Below, one piece after another: positions 10,984-19,579 of a stretch of 64,000 nt of DNA. The DNA comes from Cupriavidus sp. WKF15 (lineage in GTDB: Bacteria > Pseudomonadota > Gammaproteobacteria > Burkholderiales > Burkholderiaceae), in NCBI RefSeq assembly GCF_029278605.1, contig NZ_CP119572.1:1612001-1676000 (forward strand). Reading direction: 5' to 3'. The position numbers and the translations under genes are program-made. The notes below the pieces were generated by a model. The model was not told the DNA's origin and did no database searches. It saw only the letters and a program-made list of their open reading frames with translations. Within the stretch, counting starts at the first letter, position 1. Each line of letters begins with the position of its first letter.

Positions 10984-11979
10984 ATGCGATCCCCTGTCCA
11001 CCACGCTCTTTCTGCGCTGACCGTCTGCGGGCTCGCCATCGGGACTTGCCTGGCTCCCGTCCCGGCAGGCGCGCAGGGCAATTACCCGTCCAAGCCGGTC
11101 CAGCTCGTGTTGCCGTATCCGCCGGGCGGCGCCACCGATGTGGTCGGCCGCATCATCGGCCAGAAGCTCGGTGAGCGACTCGGCCAGACTGTGGTGGTCG
11201 ACAACCGCCCCGGCGCCGGCACGATCGTCGGCGCGAGCTATGTCGCGAAGTCGGCGGCCGACGGCTACACCCTGCTGGCAACGTCAGGCACGACCTTCAC
11301 CGTCAACCCCGCCATCTATCCGCGGCTGCCCTACGATCCGCAAAAGAACTTCGAGCCGATTGGCCTGATCGGATCCACCGGCCTGATCCTGCTGGCCAAC
11401 CGCAGCGTGCCCGTCAACAACCTGAAGGAGTTCGTCGCCGCCGCCAGGGCCCAGCCCGGCAAGTACTCCTATGGCTCTTTCGGCGCCGGGACCACCGCGC
11501 ACTTTGCCGGCGAGGCACTGCTCAGCCTGACCGGTACCAAGTTGCTGCATGTGCCCTACAAAGGCAGTTCGCCTGCCATGGCGGACCTGATTGGCGGCCA
11601 GATCCCCTTCAGCATCGATACCGTGGCCGCGGCCCTGCCACAAGTGAAGGCCGGCAAGATCAAGGCCATCGCCGTCACCACGGCCAAGCGCTCGGCGCTG
11701 CTGCCCAACGTGCCGACCGTGGCCGAGAGCGGTTATCCCGGCATGGACACCAGCACGTGGATCGCGCTGGTGGCACCGCGTGGCTTGCCGCCGGAGGTCC
11801 ACGCCAGGCTGGAGAAAGCGCTCGCCGACGTCGTCGCGGACCCGGATACGCAACGCAAGCTGAACGATAACGGCATCGAGCCGCACTACGCGCCGGGCAG
11901 GCAGGTCAGCGACATGATCGAGAAAGAGATACCGCAAATGCGTGCGGTTGCCCAGCGCGCCAATATCAAGCTCGACTGA
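10984..11979 (+). CDS. Bug-family tripartite tricarboxylate receptor (solute-binding protein), first copy
   Basis: 331-residue periplasmic binding protein of the Bug/TctC family. A signal peptide (MRSPVHHALSALTVCGLAIG, cleavage near PAGAQ) precedes the mature start NYPSKPVQLVLPYPPGG. Conserved Bug features are PGGATDVVGRIIGQKLGERL, DNRPGAGTIVGASYVAKS, the VPYKGSSPAMADLIGGQIPF loop and VPTVAESGYPG. These proteins bind small carboxylates or amino-acid-like ligands. No TctA/TctB membrane genes are in the window, so this is an orphan receptor. A close paralogue lies at 15550. The amidase gene follows after 74 bp, probably in one operon. Confidence 0.92.
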   Translation: MRSPVHHALSALTVCGLAIGTCLAPVPAGAQGNYPSKPVQLVLPYPPGGATDVVGRIIGQKLGERLGQTVVVDNRPGAGTIVGASYVAKSAADGYTLLATSGTTFTVNPAIYPRLPYDPQKNFEPIGLIGSTGLILLANRSVPVNNLKEFVAAARAQPGKYSYGSFGAGTTAHFAGEALLSLTGTKLLHVPYKGSSPAMADLIGGQIPFSIDTVAAALPQVKAGKIKAIAVTTAKRSALLPNVPTVAESGYPGMDTSTWIALVAPRGLPPEVHARLEKALADVVADPDTQRKLNDNGIEPHYAPGRQVSDMIEKEIPQMRAVAQRANIKLD

Positions 11980-12053
11980 GCCCGCGCAAATTCCTGCCAT
12001 TCAATCCGGGCCGTCGGCGCTAGCGCCGGGCCACTCAAGGAGATCATCGTTCC

Positions 12054-13577
12054 ATGTCTTCGCAGGACCAACTGACTTCGGCGTCCGCCGTCGAACTGCG
12101 CCGGCTGATCGGCACCAGAGATATCTCCCCGGTCGAACTGCTGGAGGCGTGCATCGCCCGCATCGAGACCTACAACCCGGTCATCAACGCGGTCACCGCG
12201 ACCTGCTACGCGCGTGCGCGCAGGGAGGCGAGGGCGGCCGAGCAGGCAGTCATGCGCGGCGAGCCCCTGGGCCTTCTGCACGGGCTGCCGCTGGGCGTCA
12301 AGGACCTGGAGGCAACCGCCGGGCTGCTCACCACCTATGGTTCGCCGCTGTACCGGGGCAACGTGCCCAGCCAGGACAATGTCCTGGTGGCGCGCCTGCG
12401 GGCGGCTGGCGCCATCGTCGTCGGCAAGACCAATATCCCGGAAATGGGTGCTGGTGCGAACTCGCGCAATGCGGTGTGGGGGGCCACCGGCAACCCTTTC
12501 GATCCGAACCTGAACGCTGGCGGTTCCTCGGGCGGCTCGGCCGCTGCGCTGGCCGCCAATTTCCTGCCGGTTTGCACGGGCTCTGATACGGGGGGGTCGC
12601 TGCGCATCCCGGCGGCCAAGTGTGGCGTGGTCGGTTTCCGGCCCTCGCCGGGGGTCGTGCCGAACTCGCGCAAACTGCTGGGCTGGACCCCGATCTCGGT
12701 GGTCGGCCCGATGGGCCGCACGGTCGCCGATACCTGCCTGCAACTGGCAGCGTCTGCGGGCGCTTCGGTCACCGATCCGCTGAGCTACGAACTCGATCCG
12801 GCCGCCTTCCTGTCGCCACCGCAAGTTGACCTGTCCAACTTGCGCGTAGGCTGGACGGAGGATTTCGGCAGCTGCAGCGTCGATGACGGCATCCGCCGCG
12901 TCTTTCGGGCAAAGATCGCCGCGATGCGCCACCTCTTCAAGTCCTGCGATGAGGTCAGCTTCGAGCTGGGCGATGTGCACCGATGCTTTGACGTGCTGCG
13001 CGCCGAGAGCTTCGTCGCCAGCCTGCATGAAGCCTACCAGCGCGATCCCGACAGCCTCGGGCCCAATACCCGCGCCAACTACGAGATTGGCGCCCGCTTG
13101 TCGCTCGTCGACAGCTCCTGGGCCCAGGCAGAGCAGACCCGGATCCTGCAACGCTTCCAGCAGGCCTTCCAGGACTATGACGTGATCCTGTCGCCGACAA
13201 CGCCAGTCTCTCCGTTTCCGTGGACCCGCCTGTACGCGGATACCATCAATGGCGAGAAGCAGGAGAACTATTACCGCTGGCTGGCACTGACCTATGTCGT
13301 CACCCTGACTACGCACCCGGCGATTTCATTGCCGTGCGGCGTTGACGAACAAGGCATGCCATTCGGCCTGCAGGTTACCGGCCGCTTCCGGGGCGATGAC
13401 GAGACGCTCGGCGTGGCGCAGGCGATGGAGACAGCGTTTGCCGCCTCATCCGCATTGCGCCGTCCCATTCCTGACCTCGATGCCATCGCGCCGGCCGTGC
13501 CCGCGCTTCGCTCCATCGTGACCGCCCCGCCCACTTTCTGCGAGACCACACAAGCGGGTGGCGTATCGGCAGTTTGA
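12054..13577 (+). CDS. Amidase-signature-family hydrolase
   Basis: 507 residues. The amidase-signature catalytic triad is readable: Lys83 in LGVKDLE, the cis-Ser at Ser158 in NAGGSSGGSA, and the nucleophile Ser182 in GSDTGGSLRIPA. The 24-residue spacing of the two serines equals that in fatty-acid amide hydrolase. These enzymes hydrolyse carboxamides or N-acyl amino-acid bonds in the cytoplasm. No GatA-specific context (gatB/gatC) is present, so a catabolic amidase is meant. Its position between two Bug receptors and next to acdR-acdS suggests a role in releasing an amino-acid-like substrate; the exact amide is unknown. Confidence 0.9.
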   Translation: MSSQDQLTSASAVELRRLIGTRDISPVELLEACIARIETYNPVINAVTATCYARARREARAAEQAVMRGEPLGLLHGLPLGVKDLEATAGLLTTYGSPLYRGNVPSQDNVLVARLRAAGAIVVGKTNIPEMGAGANSRNAVWGATGNPFDPNLNAGGSSGGSAAALAANFLPVCTGSDTGGSLRIPAAKCGVVGFRPSPGVVPNSRKLLGWTPISVVGPMGRTVADTCLQLAASAGASVTDPLSYELDPAAFLSPPQVDLSNLRVGWTEDFGSCSVDDGIRRVFRAKIAAMRHLFKSCDEVSFELGDVHRCFDVLRAESFVASLHEAYQRDPDSLGPNTRANYEIGARLSLVDSSWAQAEQTRILQRFQQAFQDYDVILSPTTPVSPFPWTRLYADTINGEKQENYYRWLALTYVVTLTTHPAISLPCGVDEQGMPFGLQVTGRFRGDDETLGVAQAMETAFAASSALRRPIPDLDAIAPAVPALRSIVTAPPTFCETTQAGGVSAV

Positions 13578-13667
13578 CGCTGCACCTGAAAGAGTCATCG
13601 CGCCGGCTGCCCATGGAGCCAGCTTTCCCGCCGGCGCGACATCAACGGGCATGCCGAACCTTGCGGC

Positions 13668-14177
13668 TCAGATCGGGATCTGGGTGGTCGACAGCACCTG
13701 CTTGAGCACCATGAAGGAGCGGATCTGGCGCACGCCCGGCAGGTACAGCAGCTGTTCGGCATGCAGCCGGTTAAAGCTCTCGCTGTCCTTCGTGCGCACC
13801 ATCATGAAGTAGTCGAATTCGCCCGTCACTACGTGACATTCCATGCAGCCCGAGACTTTCTGCGCGGCCTGCTCGAACTGGGCGAAGGACTCCGGCGTGG
13901 AGCGGTCCAGCACCACGCCGATCAGCACCAGCATCCCGGCCTCCAGCGGTGCAGGGTTCAGCAGTGCCACGATTCCCCGAATCAGTCCCATTTCCTTCAG
14001 GCGCTCGACGCGGCGCAGACACGCCGGCGGGCTCAGATTCACCTTGGCCGCCAACGCCACGTTGGAGATCGACGCGTCCTGTTGCAAGGCACGGAGGATC
14101 CCCTTGTCGGTGCGATCGAGGGCATCCATCAGGGGCCCGGGCTGCTCGGATTTGGTGCGAAATGTTGTTTCGTTCAT
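13668..14177 (-). CDS. acdR: Lrp/AsnC-family regulator of the ACC deaminase gene
   Basis: 169 residues from ATG 14177. The N-terminal helix-turn-helix ([20 protein letters not shown], then [20 protein letters not shown]) is followed by the ligand-binding RAM domain with [20 protein letters not shown]. It is divergent from acdS, the arrangement described for AcdR-AcdS in Pseudomonas and other proteobacteria, where this Lrp-type protein activates acdS in response to ACC. A TTG start at 14189 is an alternative but has no advantage. An Lrp-like dyad at 14184-14203 lies immediately upstream of the start, fitting autoregulation. Confidence 0.9.
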   Translation of the reverse strand: MNETTFRTKSEQPGPLMDALDRTDKGILRALQQDASISNVALAAKVNLSPPACLRRVERLKEMGLIRGIVALLNPAPLEAGMLVLIGVVLDRSTPESFAQFEQAAQKVSGCMECHVVTGEFDYFMMVRTKDSESFNRLHAEQLLYLPGVRQIRSFMVLKQVLSTTQIPI

Positions 14178-14183
14178 CGCATG

Positions 14184-14203
14184 AATCAAAAAATTTTGAG
14201 ATT
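14184..14203. promoter_or_regulatory. Lrp-type box in the acdR-acdS gap
   Basis: A 20-bp A/T-rich imperfect dyad: AATC, two bases, AAAATTTT, two bases, GATT. Eight of ten positions per arm are symmetric. It resembles the A/T-rich Lrp consensus and lies just before acdR. Confidence 0.55.
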
Positions 14204-14380
14204 AAATATCATCGATTAGCTTTTTTATCGTGCGCAAAAACCGCCATCTTTGCAAGCACGTTTCGCGCATTTTTCCCTAGGATGAAGCCGTCTCAGCATC
14301 AAGCCACGGAGCCCGACATGCCCATGTTCTTCGCGAGCCCCGATGCCTGGATACCCGCCTTCAACCCAGGAGTTGCCAGC

Positions 14381-15397
14381 ATGAATCTCAAGCGCTTTTC
14401 CCGTTACCCGCTGACCTTCGGTCCCACGCCCATCCAGCCCCTCAAGCGCCTGAGCGCGCATCTGGGCGGCAAGGTCGAGCTGTATGCCAAGCGCGAAGAC
14501 TGCAACAGCGGCCTGGCCTTCGGTGGCAACAAGACCCGCAAGCTGGAATACCTGATCCCCGATGCGCTGGAGCAGGGCTGCGACACGCTGGTTTCGATCG
14601 GGGGCATCCAGTCCAACCAGACCCGCCAGGTGGCTGCGGTGGCGGCCCACCTGGGGATGAAGTGCGTGCTGGTCCAGGAGAACTGGGTCAACTACTCCGA
14701 TGCCGTCTATGACCGCGTCGGCAATATCCAGATGTCGCGCATGATGGGCGCCGACGTGCGGCTGGTCAGCGACGGCTTTGACATTGGTATCCGCAAGAGC
14801 TGGGAAGACGCGATGGAAAGCGTGCGCCAGGCTGGCGGGAAACCCTATCCGATTCCAGCGGGCTGTTCCGAACATCCGCTGGGAGGCCTTGGATTTGTCG
14901 GCTTTGCCGAGGAGGTGAGGGCGCAGGAGGCGGAACTCGGCTTCAAGTTCGATTATGTCGTGGTGTGCTCCGTCACGGGCAGCACCCAGGCCGGCATGGT
15001 GGTGGGCTTCGCCGCCGACGGCCGTGCCGATCGCGTCATCGGCATCGACGCATCGGCCAAGCCTGAACAGACCCGCGCGCAGATCCTGCGCATCGCGCGC
15101 CATACCGCCGAGCTGGTCGACCTGGGCCGCGACATCACGGACGCCGACGTGGTGCTCGACACGCGCTATGGTGGGCCTGAATACGGCCTGCCGTCCGAGG
15201 GCACGCTGGAGGCCATCCGCCTCTGTGCCAAGTACGAAGGTGTGATGACCGACCCGGTCTATGAGGGCAAGTCGATGCAGGGCATGATCGACCTCGTGCG
15301 CCGCGGCGAAATCCCCGAAGGCTCAAGGGTGCTGTACGCCCACCTCGGCGGGGCCCCCGCGCTGAACGCCTACAGCTTCCTGTTCCGCAACGGCTGA
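14381..15397 (+). CDS. acdS: 1-aminocyclopropane-1-carboxylate (ACC) deaminase
   Basis: PLP enzyme of fold type II that opens the cyclopropane ring of ACC to 2-oxobutanoate and ammonia, lowering plant ethylene. 338 residues, exactly the family length, starting [20 protein letters not shown]. The PLP Lys is in [11 protein letters not shown], and [19 protein letters not shown] is the conserved Ser/Gln loop. The residues that separate ACC deaminase from D-cysteine desulfhydrase are present: Glu in [12 protein letters not shown] and Leu in VLYAHLGG. A longer upstream reading frame exists but has no family support. The product 2-oxobutanoate yields propionyl-CoA, which the prp operon in this window could consume (inference). 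Confidence 0.95.
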   Translation: MNLKRFSRYPLTFGPTPIQPLKRLSAHLGGKVELYAKREDCNSGLAFGGNKTRKLEYLIPDALEQGCDTLVSIGGIQSNQTRQVAAVAAHLGMKCVLVQENWVNYSDAVYDRVGNIQMSRMMGADVRLVSDGFDIGIRKSWEDAMESVRQAGGKPYPIPAGCSEHPLGGLGFVGFAEEVRAQEAELGFKFDYVVVCSVTGSTQAGMVVGFAADGRADRVIGIDASAKPEQTRAQILRIARHTAELVDLGRDITDADVVLDTRYGGPEYGLPSEGTLEAIRLCAKYEGVMTDPVYEGKSMQGMIDLVRRGEIPEGSRVLYAHLGGAPALNAYSFLFRNG

Positions 15398-15549
15398 CCG
15401 ATTCCGGCCGCGCAGCGCCGCCTGCAACCGGCTCTGCGCAGCCGCCGACCTGACACGCGATAACGAGCAGGCTTCAACCGGGAGGAGACAGCGCCCGGGC
15501 CGCACCATGAGTTGGCCCGGATCACATCAAGCGATCGGAGGTACAGCAA

Positions 15550-16539
15550 ATGAAGGGAATTCCACGCTTTGCGGCCGGGGCACTACAGGCGCTCGCGTTG
15601 TTGGGGTTGGCCGTGGCCGGCACACACGCGCGGGCCGAAGGCTATCCTGCCAAACCGCTGGTGCTGGTGGTGCCGTTTCCCGCGGGAGGCGCAGTGGACA
15701 TCATCGGCCGCATGGTCGGCAAGGCGCTGGGCGACCGGCTCGGCCAGCCAGTGGTGATCGAGAACCGCGCCGGCGCCGGCACTATCGTGGGCGCCAGCTA
15801 CGTGGCCAAGGCCGCGCCCAACGGCTACACGCTGTTCATCAGTTCGGGCTCGACGTTCACGGTTAATCCCGCCATCAACGCCAGCTTGCCCTATGACCCC
15901 ATCAAGAGCTTCGAGCCGGTCGGCCTGGTGGCGCGCGTGCCGTTGGTCGTACTGGCCAATCGCAACGTGCCGGCAAACAGCCTGAAGGACATGGTGTCGC
16001 TGACCAAGGCCGCGCCGGACAAGTACGCCTATGGTTCATTCGGCACCGGCACCACGGGGCATTTCGCCGGCGAGATGCTGCTCGAAGCCACTGGCATGAA
16101 GCTGCAGCACATCCCTTACAAGGGGAGCGCGCCGGCCGTTGCTGACCTGATCGGCGGCCAGATCCCGTTTTCTGTGGACACCGTTGCCGCTTCGCTGCCG
16201 CATATCCGCAGCGGCAAGATCAAGCCGATTGCCGTGACTGGCGCCACGCGCGCAACGGCGTTGCCAGATGTGCCAACCGTCGCGGAGTCTGGCTTTCCCG
16301 GCTTCGATGCCGATGCCTGGGTAGCCCTCGCGGCGCCACGAGGGCTGCCTGCGGACGTGCGCGTTCGACTGGACAAGGCAATTGCCGAGGTCGCCAGGGA
16401 TCCGGATATCCAGAAGAAGTTGCTGGCCAACGGGCTGGAGCCGGCCTATGCCACGCCTGAGCGGGTCAGTGCCATGATCGACGCGGAGCTGCCGCGCATG
16501 CGAGCGATTGCCCAACGCGCCGGTATCCAATCCAACTGA
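15550..16539 (+). CDS. Bug-family tripartite tricarboxylate receptor, second copy
   Basis: 329-residue periplasmic binding protein. A signal peptide (MKGIPRFAAGALQALALLGL, cleavage near ARAEG) precedes YPAKPLVLVVPFPAGGAVDI. It is strikingly similar to the receptor at 10984: shared ENR/DNR-GAGTIVGASYVAK, TFTVNPAI, GTTxHFAGE, PYKGSxPAxADLIGGQIPFS, TVAESGxPG and APRGLP. The two are paralogues, probably from a local duplication, that may bind related ligands. It follows acdS by 152 bp on the same strand and is likely co-expressed with it, linking uptake to ACC or a related amino acid. No transporter membrane subunits are nearby. Confidence 0.92.
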   Translation: MKGIPRFAAGALQALALLGLAVAGTHARAEGYPAKPLVLVVPFPAGGAVDIIGRMVGKALGDRLGQPVVIENRAGAGTIVGASYVAKAAPNGYTLFISSGSTFTVNPAINASLPYDPIKSFEPVGLVARVPLVVLANRNVPANSLKDMVSLTKAAPDKYAYGSFGTGTTGHFAGEMLLEATGMKLQHIPYKGSAPAVADLIGGQIPFSVDTVAASLPHIRSGKIKPIAVTGATRATALPDVPTVAESGFPGFDADAWVALAAPRGLPADVRVRLDKAIAEVARDPDIQKKLLANGLEPAYATPERVSAMIDAELPRMRAIAQRAGIQSN

Positions 16540-16600
16540 AGTGAAGGTTGCCGATGACGAGTTTCCGATTCGTCCGGCGGCCTGACAGTTAAGTTTGCAA

Positions 16601-16623
16601 CCCTCTGCCGCTGGCGCAGAGGG
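16601..16623 (+). terminator. Possible terminator hairpin after the acdS-Bug genes
   Basis: 8-bp stem CCCTCTGC/GCAGAGGG with a 7-base loop, 61 bp after the receptor stop. No U-tract follows, so termination is only suggested. Confidence 0.35.
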
Positions 16624-16763
16624 AATTCATCACGACCCATTGCGGCTTTGCCGAGCCTGGAGCCGCCAGTAGTCAGCTCATGCGCGACCCTTTACAAGGT
16701 CGCAGAGCGCGATGGTAGGTATGTGGCCATCTCATCGACCGGGTCCATTTCTTTCCGCCAGTC

Positions 16764-16787
16764 CATTGTTCGCCGTGGCGAACAATG
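16764..16787. promoter_or_regulatory. 11+11 bp perfect inverted repeat upstream of the porin gene
   Basis: CATTGTTCGCC, then GT, then GGCGAACAATG. It lies about 150 bp before the porin start. The GTTCGC/GCGAAC core is of the kind bound by IclR-family regulators (inference); no such regulator is in the window. Confidence 0.6.
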
Positions 16788-16938
16788 TTTCCATGAATCA
16801 AGTCATTGCTTACGCAAGCTGTCATATGAGCGCCCTAATATCCCCGACGCGTCAGGAGGGGCCGCTTGGTTCGGCGGCCGGCCTTAATGTGGACTGACGG
16901 CAGGGAACCAACTCGTTCAAACAGTCTTCGATTCAACA

Positions 16939-18003
16939 ATGAAAAATGCTCTCCTCGCAGTGACATTCGCTGCCTGCGCCACGTCGGGCGCCGCCTTTGC
17001 CCAGTCGTCCAACGTGACGCTCTATGGCATCGCCGATGCCGGCATCAGTTTCCAAAATCATGTCAATGGTGGCGCCAACGGCAGTGGCTCGGTCACTGGT
17101 GTGACATCGGGCGGCCTGTCCGGCTCGCGTTGGGGTCTGCGCGGCGTGGAGGACCTCGGCAACAACCTGAAGGGCATCTTCGTACTGGAAAGCGGTTTTG
17201 ATATCGACACCGGCAAGTCCGCCCAGGGTGGCCGGCTGTTTGGTCGCCAGGCCTATGTTGGCCTGCAGGGCGATTTCGGCGCCGTGACCCTGGGCCGTCA
17301 GCAGAACTCGCTGTACGACCTGTTCGGAGCCTATGATCCGATGGCGGTCGGCCCGATCTACTCGCTGAACTCTGTAGACAATCAGTTCAACGGCCGCGCC
17401 GATAATGCCATCAAGTACACGGGCAAGTTCGGTGGCCTGACGGCAACTGGCTTCTACAGCTTCGGCCGTGACGTGAACACTGGCCTGGGCGGTGAAGTGC
17501 CAGGCCACTTCAAGGTCGGTACCAACTTTGGCGGTGGTCTGGCCTACGCGAACGGCCCGTTCTCGGTGGGCGTTGCCTATGACCAGTTCCAGGGCAGCAC
17601 CCTGGCTTCAGCGGACCTGACCGCCAAGCGCGCCGCGATCGGCAGTTCGTATGCCTTCGGCGATGCCAAGGTATTCGCTGGCTACCGCTGGATGCGCGAT
17701 GAGGTCACCACGGGTACGGCCCGTCACGATAACCTGTACTGGCTTGGCGCGAACTACAGGTTCACGCCGGCCTTCACGCTGACCGGCGCGGCCTACTATA
17801 CGGACGCCCGCACTGACAGCAAGGATTCGTGGATGTTCGTGCTGAACGCGGACTATGCCTTCTCCAAGCGCACCGACGCGTACCTGCTGCTCGGCTATGT
17901 GAGCAACAAAGGGAATGCAACCTACGGCGTAACCGGTACCGCGAATACGCTGCCAGGACAGAACCAGACCGGCGCGATGATTGGCGTTCGCCACCGGTTC
18001 TGA
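16939..18003 (+). CDS. Gram-negative porin (Burkholderia OmpC-like)
   Basis: 354-residue outer-membrane beta-barrel of the trimeric 16-strand type. The signal peptide MKNALLAVTFAACATSGAAFA is followed by the family opening QSSNVTLYGIADAGISF. Conserved elements are SGSRWGLRGVEDLG, FVLESGFDID, RQAYVGLQGDFGAVTLGRQ and the L3-type region after YDLFGAYDPM. The C-terminus GVRHRF ends in Phe, the BAM-recognition signal. It follows the acdS/Bug genes after 399 bp and has its own terminator. It may admit the substrate used by the block, but porins of this family are generally unspecific. Confidence 0.94.
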   Translation: MKNALLAVTFAACATSGAAFAQSSNVTLYGIADAGISFQNHVNGGANGSGSVTGVTSGGLSGSRWGLRGVEDLGNNLKGIFVLESGFDIDTGKSAQGGRLFGRQAYVGLQGDFGAVTLGRQQNSLYDLFGAYDPMAVGPIYSLNSVDNQFNGRADNAIKYTGKFGGLTATGFYSFGRDVNTGLGGEVPGHFKVGTNFGGGLAYANGPFSVGVAYDQFQGSTLASADLTAKRAAIGSSYAFGDAKVFAGYRWMRDEVTTGTARHDNLYWLGANYRFTPAFTLTGAAYYTDARTDSKDSWMFVLNADYAFSKRTDAYLLLGYVSNKGNATYGVTGTANTLPGQNQTGAMIGVRHRF

Positions 18004-18085
18004 TGCAGCTTGAGCACGCGCATCAGCGCGTGCGGACGAAAGAGATTCATATCGACCTTGGCTTGTCACTGGGTTCAAGGACGTT

Positions 18086-18111
18086 GGCCGGCAGCTATGC
18101 CGGCCTTTTTT
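18086..18111 (+). terminator. Rho-independent terminator of the porin gene
   Basis: GGCCGGCA/TGCCGGCC stem with a four-base loop GCTA and a run of six T, 83 bp after the porin stop codon. Confidence 0.9.
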
Positions 18112-18191
18112 CTGGTTATTCGCAGGAATACGGGGAATGGGCAATGATGGGGTTGTCGTGCTTGGCAGGCGCTGCTGTTTCGCCGGCGTAG

Positions 18192-18200
18192 CCGGCGGGG
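18192..18200. repeat. Target-site duplication, left copy
   Basis: CCGGCGGGG immediately before the IS256 element, repeated exactly at 19571-19579. The duplication is 8 or 9 bp depending on how the last terminal base is assigned. Confidence 0.85.
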
Positions 18201-19570
18201 GGCCTGTCCGTATTTTTGTGTGCGAGGCGGTTTTGAATTCTGTCAGCTTCGAGCGGCAGTAAATCGCTCGCCATACAGAATAGCAAACTGATTCATGGCG
18301 GACTTCCAGTCATAGGTCGTGCGAACGGACTTGGTCAGCACGTTGCGCAGCGCCAGCCACAGCAACTTGATCGCAGCTTCATCCGAAGGGAAGTGGCCCC
18401 GGGTCTTGATGATCTTGCGCAACTGCATGTTCAAGCTCTCAATGGCATTCGTGGTGTAGATCACACGCCGGATGTCGGGCGGGAACACGAAGAACGGTAT
18501 GACGTGCTCCCAGGCGCGTCGCCACGACTGCACGATCATCGGGTACTTGGCTCCCCACGGGCCGTCGGCGAAGTCCTGCAGCGCCTGCCCGGCCTCTTGT
18601 TCGCTGGCCGCGCTGTAGATCGGACGCAGCGCCTGTGCCAGCACCTTGCGGTCCTTATAGTTGGCGTATTCCAGGCTGTTGCGGATCAAATGCACAATGC
18701 AGGTCTGCACCGTCGTGCGGGGATAGGCCGTGGCAACGGCCTCCGTCAACCCCTTGAGGCCGTCGACCACTGCGATCAGGATGTCCTGGCAGCCTCGGTT
18801 CTTGAGTTCATTGAAGACCTTGAGCCAGAACTTGGCGCCTTCGGTCTGCTCGACCCACAGGCCCAGCACGTCGCGCTGGCCATCTGCCTGGATTCCCAAT
18901 GCCAGATACACGGCCTTATTGCTGACGATGCCGTCACTGCGGATCTTGACCCGCAACGCGTCGAAGAACACGACCGGGTACATGGCCTCAAGCGGACGGT
19001 TCTGCCAGGCGATGGTCTCGGCCATGACCTCGTCGGTGACCGAGCTGATGAAGTCCGGGGAGACTTCGGTGCCGTAGCTCTCGGCCAGAAACGCCTGGAT
19101 CTCGCGCACGCTCATGCCGCGCGCGTACATGGCGATAATGCGCTCATCGAAGCCGGTAAAGCGCCGTTCGTGCTTCGGGATCAGAACCGGATCGAAACTG
19201 CCATCGCGGTCGCGTGGCAGTTCGACCCGCACCGGGCCGCGGTCGGTGATCACGGTCTTGCCGCTCAGACCGTTACGCGCATTGGACTGCTCGGCCGGCT
19301 TGGGCTCGCCTGGCTTGTAGCCCAAATGCATGCTCATCTCGGCGCTCATCGCCCGCTCGATGATGGCCTTGTTGAACGCCAGCATCAGATCCTGGACCTC
19401 GCCGGGCGTCATCGGCCCTTTAACCAACTCATCAAGCAAGCCGTCAGGCAAGGCAGGCAGCGGCCCGCGGGCCGCTGCCTGAGACGCCACCGTACGTTTC
19501 TTCTTCATCGGCATATCCATGGTCATTACCTCTCATGATATGCCTCGTACACAAATTTCCGGATAGGTCC
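18201..19570 (-). mobile_element. Complete IS256-family insertion sequence
   Basis: A 1370-bp element with one transposase gene. Left end 18201: GGCCTGTCCGTATTTTTGTG, then TGCGAGGC. The right end on the opposite strand reads GGACCTATCCGGAAATTTGT, then GTACGAGGC. These imperfect terminal repeats share CCT-TCCG, TTTGTGT and CGAGGC. Flanking CCGGCGGGG duplicates prove insertion as a unit, and intact ends plus an uninterrupted transposase suggest recent, possibly continuing activity. It lies between the porin terminator and the FUSC operon and breaks no recognisable gene. Confidence 0.93.
18243..19526 (-). CDS. IS256-family transposase
   Basis: 427 residues, complete. MULE/IS256 features: MYARGMSVREIQAFLAESYG, VVFFDALRVKIRSDG (first Asp), ILIAVVDGLKGLTEAV (second Asp), TCIVHLIRNSLEYANYKDRK and VIYTTNAIESLNMQLRKIIK, with the catalytic Glu region following. 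The start at 19526 (MTMDMPMKKKR) lies about 45 bp inside the right terminal repeat; in-frame ATGs at 19520 and 19514 are alternatives. Related to, but clearly different from, the transposase at 1-1245. Confidence 0.95.
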   Translation of the reverse strand: MTMDMPMKKKRTVASQAAARGPLPALPDGLLDELVKGPMTPGEVQDLMLAFNKAIIERAMSAEMSMHLGYKPGEPKPAEQSNARNGLSGKTVITDRGPVRVELPRDRDGSFDPVLIPKHERRFTGFDERIIAMYARGMSVREIQAFLAESYGTEVSPDFISSVTDEVMAETIAWQNRPLEAMYPVVFFDALRVKIRSDGIVSNKAVYLALGIQADGQRDVLGLWVEQTEGAKFWLKVFNELKNRGCQDILIAVVDGLKGLTEAVATAYPRTTVQTCIVHLIRNSLEYANYKDRKVLAQALRPIYSAASEQEAGQALQDFADGPWGAKYPMIVQSWRRAWEHVIPFFVFPPDIRRVIYTTNAIESLNMQLRKIIKTRGHFPSDEAAIKLLWLALRNVLTKSVRTTYDWKSAMNQFAILYGERFTAARS

Positions 19571-19579
19571 CCGGCGGGG
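19571..19579. repeat. Target-site duplication, right copy
   Basis: CCGGCGGGG immediately after the IS256 element, identical to 18192-18200. Confidence 0.85.

Larger units (their letters stand above)
16540..16938. other. Gene-free stretch between the second Bug receptor and the porin
   Basis: About 400 bp without a credible gene. It contains a short hairpin at 16601-16623 (CCCTCTGC and GCAGAGGG) just after the receptor operon and a long inverted repeat at 16764-16787, both listed separately. Confidence 0.6.

Noticed and set aside
13949..14380. In-frame N-terminal extension of acdS by 144 residues
   Set aside because: Family members start at [13 protein letters not shown]; the extension runs antisense to acdR and through the regulatory region.
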